From NCBI GenBank assembly GCA_016748015.1, contig JAAOMT010000519.1, positions 1-64,000 of the forward strand: a stretch of 64,000 nucleotides of DNA, in the 5' to 3' direction. A model generated the notes under the pieces. That model was not told the origin of the DNA. It saw only the letters and a list, made by a program, of their open reading frames with translations, and searched no databases. Below are positions 63,825 to 64,000 of this stretch, one piece after another. The stretch's first letter is position 1. Each line of letters opens with the position of its first letter. Position numbers and translations under genes: made by a program. The stretch is from Geosiphon pyriformis (Eukaryota; Glomeromycota; Glomeromycetes; Archaeosporales; Geosiphonaceae).

Positions 63825-64000
63825 TTATAACTCTTGATGTTCTGCATTGGTATTTTTCGATTTTTTATCAAAAGGTGAATCAGGACATACAGCCGGTGTA
63901 TTCATCTTCATCATATACTCGCATTTCTCGGGTTCCGTCACTGAGGTAATTTTGTTCTCGAGGCCACATTCAAATATAACCTTTAAGTTTATTCATTAAT
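63825..64000 (-). CDS. Glucosidase II beta-subunit-like protein, 3' end only
   Basis: The last exon runs from about 63980 (after an AAAG acceptor) to the TAA at 63825. It reads VIFECGLENKITSVTEPEKC, then EYMMKMNTPAVCPDS. This matches the end of the MRH (mannose-6-phosphate receptor homology) domain of glucosidase II beta/GTB1: C-G-x-x-N-x-I-x-x-V-x-EP-x-x-CEY, then TPAxC. The protein ends EHQEL, an HDEL-like ER-retention tail. Glucosidase II trims glucose from N-glycans in the ER; the beta subunit recognises mannose and retains the enzyme. The rest of the gene lies beyond the window. Confidence 0.75.

Noticed and set aside
1-64000. CRISPR arrays, rRNA genes and bacterial operon features
   Set aside because: No regularly spaced direct repeats with unique spacers and no conserved rRNA stretches; the introns and gene families are eukaryotic.

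Overview
The window reads as nuclear DNA of a filamentous fungus, most probably an arbuscular-mycorrhizal fungus (Glomeromycotina, Rhizophagus-like). The evidence is extreme AT content, gene-poor stretches full of decayed transposons, short introns with GTAAGT/GTATGT donors, and the gene families present: Sel1-repeat proteins fused to kinase domains, BTB proteins, a degenerate fungal P450 and class-3 lipase-like secreted proteins. Assignment to a genus is inference from family content.

Layout. 1-11.8 kb is transposon debris; its main object is a ~6 kb segment (666-6672) bounded by ~450 bp inverted repeats and holding a decayed minus-strand ORF that resembles an APE-type non-LTR retrotransposon. 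11.8-13.3 kb is a secreted lipase-like gene (minus). 14.1-17.2 kb is a decayed P450 (minus). 18-29.3 kb is a duplicated cluster: one intact gene (19,741-22,269, minus) encoding a four-helix MLKL-like N-terminus + pseudokinase + Sel1 repeats, a tandem decayed copy (26,885-29,248, minus), an opposite-strand remnant (18,062-19,180), a decayed Sel1-array kinase (23,390-25,885, plus) and three fragments of a Tc1-like transposase. 29.4-39.5 kb is very AT-rich and flanked by two inverted relics of a CENP-B/Tigger-type transposase. A Tc1/mariner relic (39.56-40.13 kb) lies just upstream of a large intact gene (40,589-45,246, plus) with about 26 Sel1 repeats, zinc-knuckle cysteines and a complete protein kinase domain.

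46.5-46.9 kb is a 5'-truncated copy of the MLKL-like gene's tail. 47.6-48.2 kb is a relic of a Fanzor/TnpB RNA-guided nuclease gene. 48.6-52.3 kb is a seven-exon Sec7-PH Arf-GEF gene. 53.9-54.6 kb is a three-exon DUF202 membrane protein (minus). 56.2-57.9 and 59.2-60.8 kb are two tandem lipase-like genes. 62.2-63.2 kb is a BTB-domain gene. The right edge holds the 3' end of a glucosidase II beta-subunit-like gene (minus).

Two themes stand out. First, all three lipase-like genes keep the alpha/beta-hydrolase landmarks but carry Gly where the catalytic Ser of the nucleophile elbow should be (GHGxGG). Second, a pseudokinase with an MLKL-like helical N-terminus sits ~18 kb from a predicted active Sel1 kinase, in a cluster of birth-and-death duplication. 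This resembles the kinase/pseudokinase logic of regulated cell death, but that role is inference.
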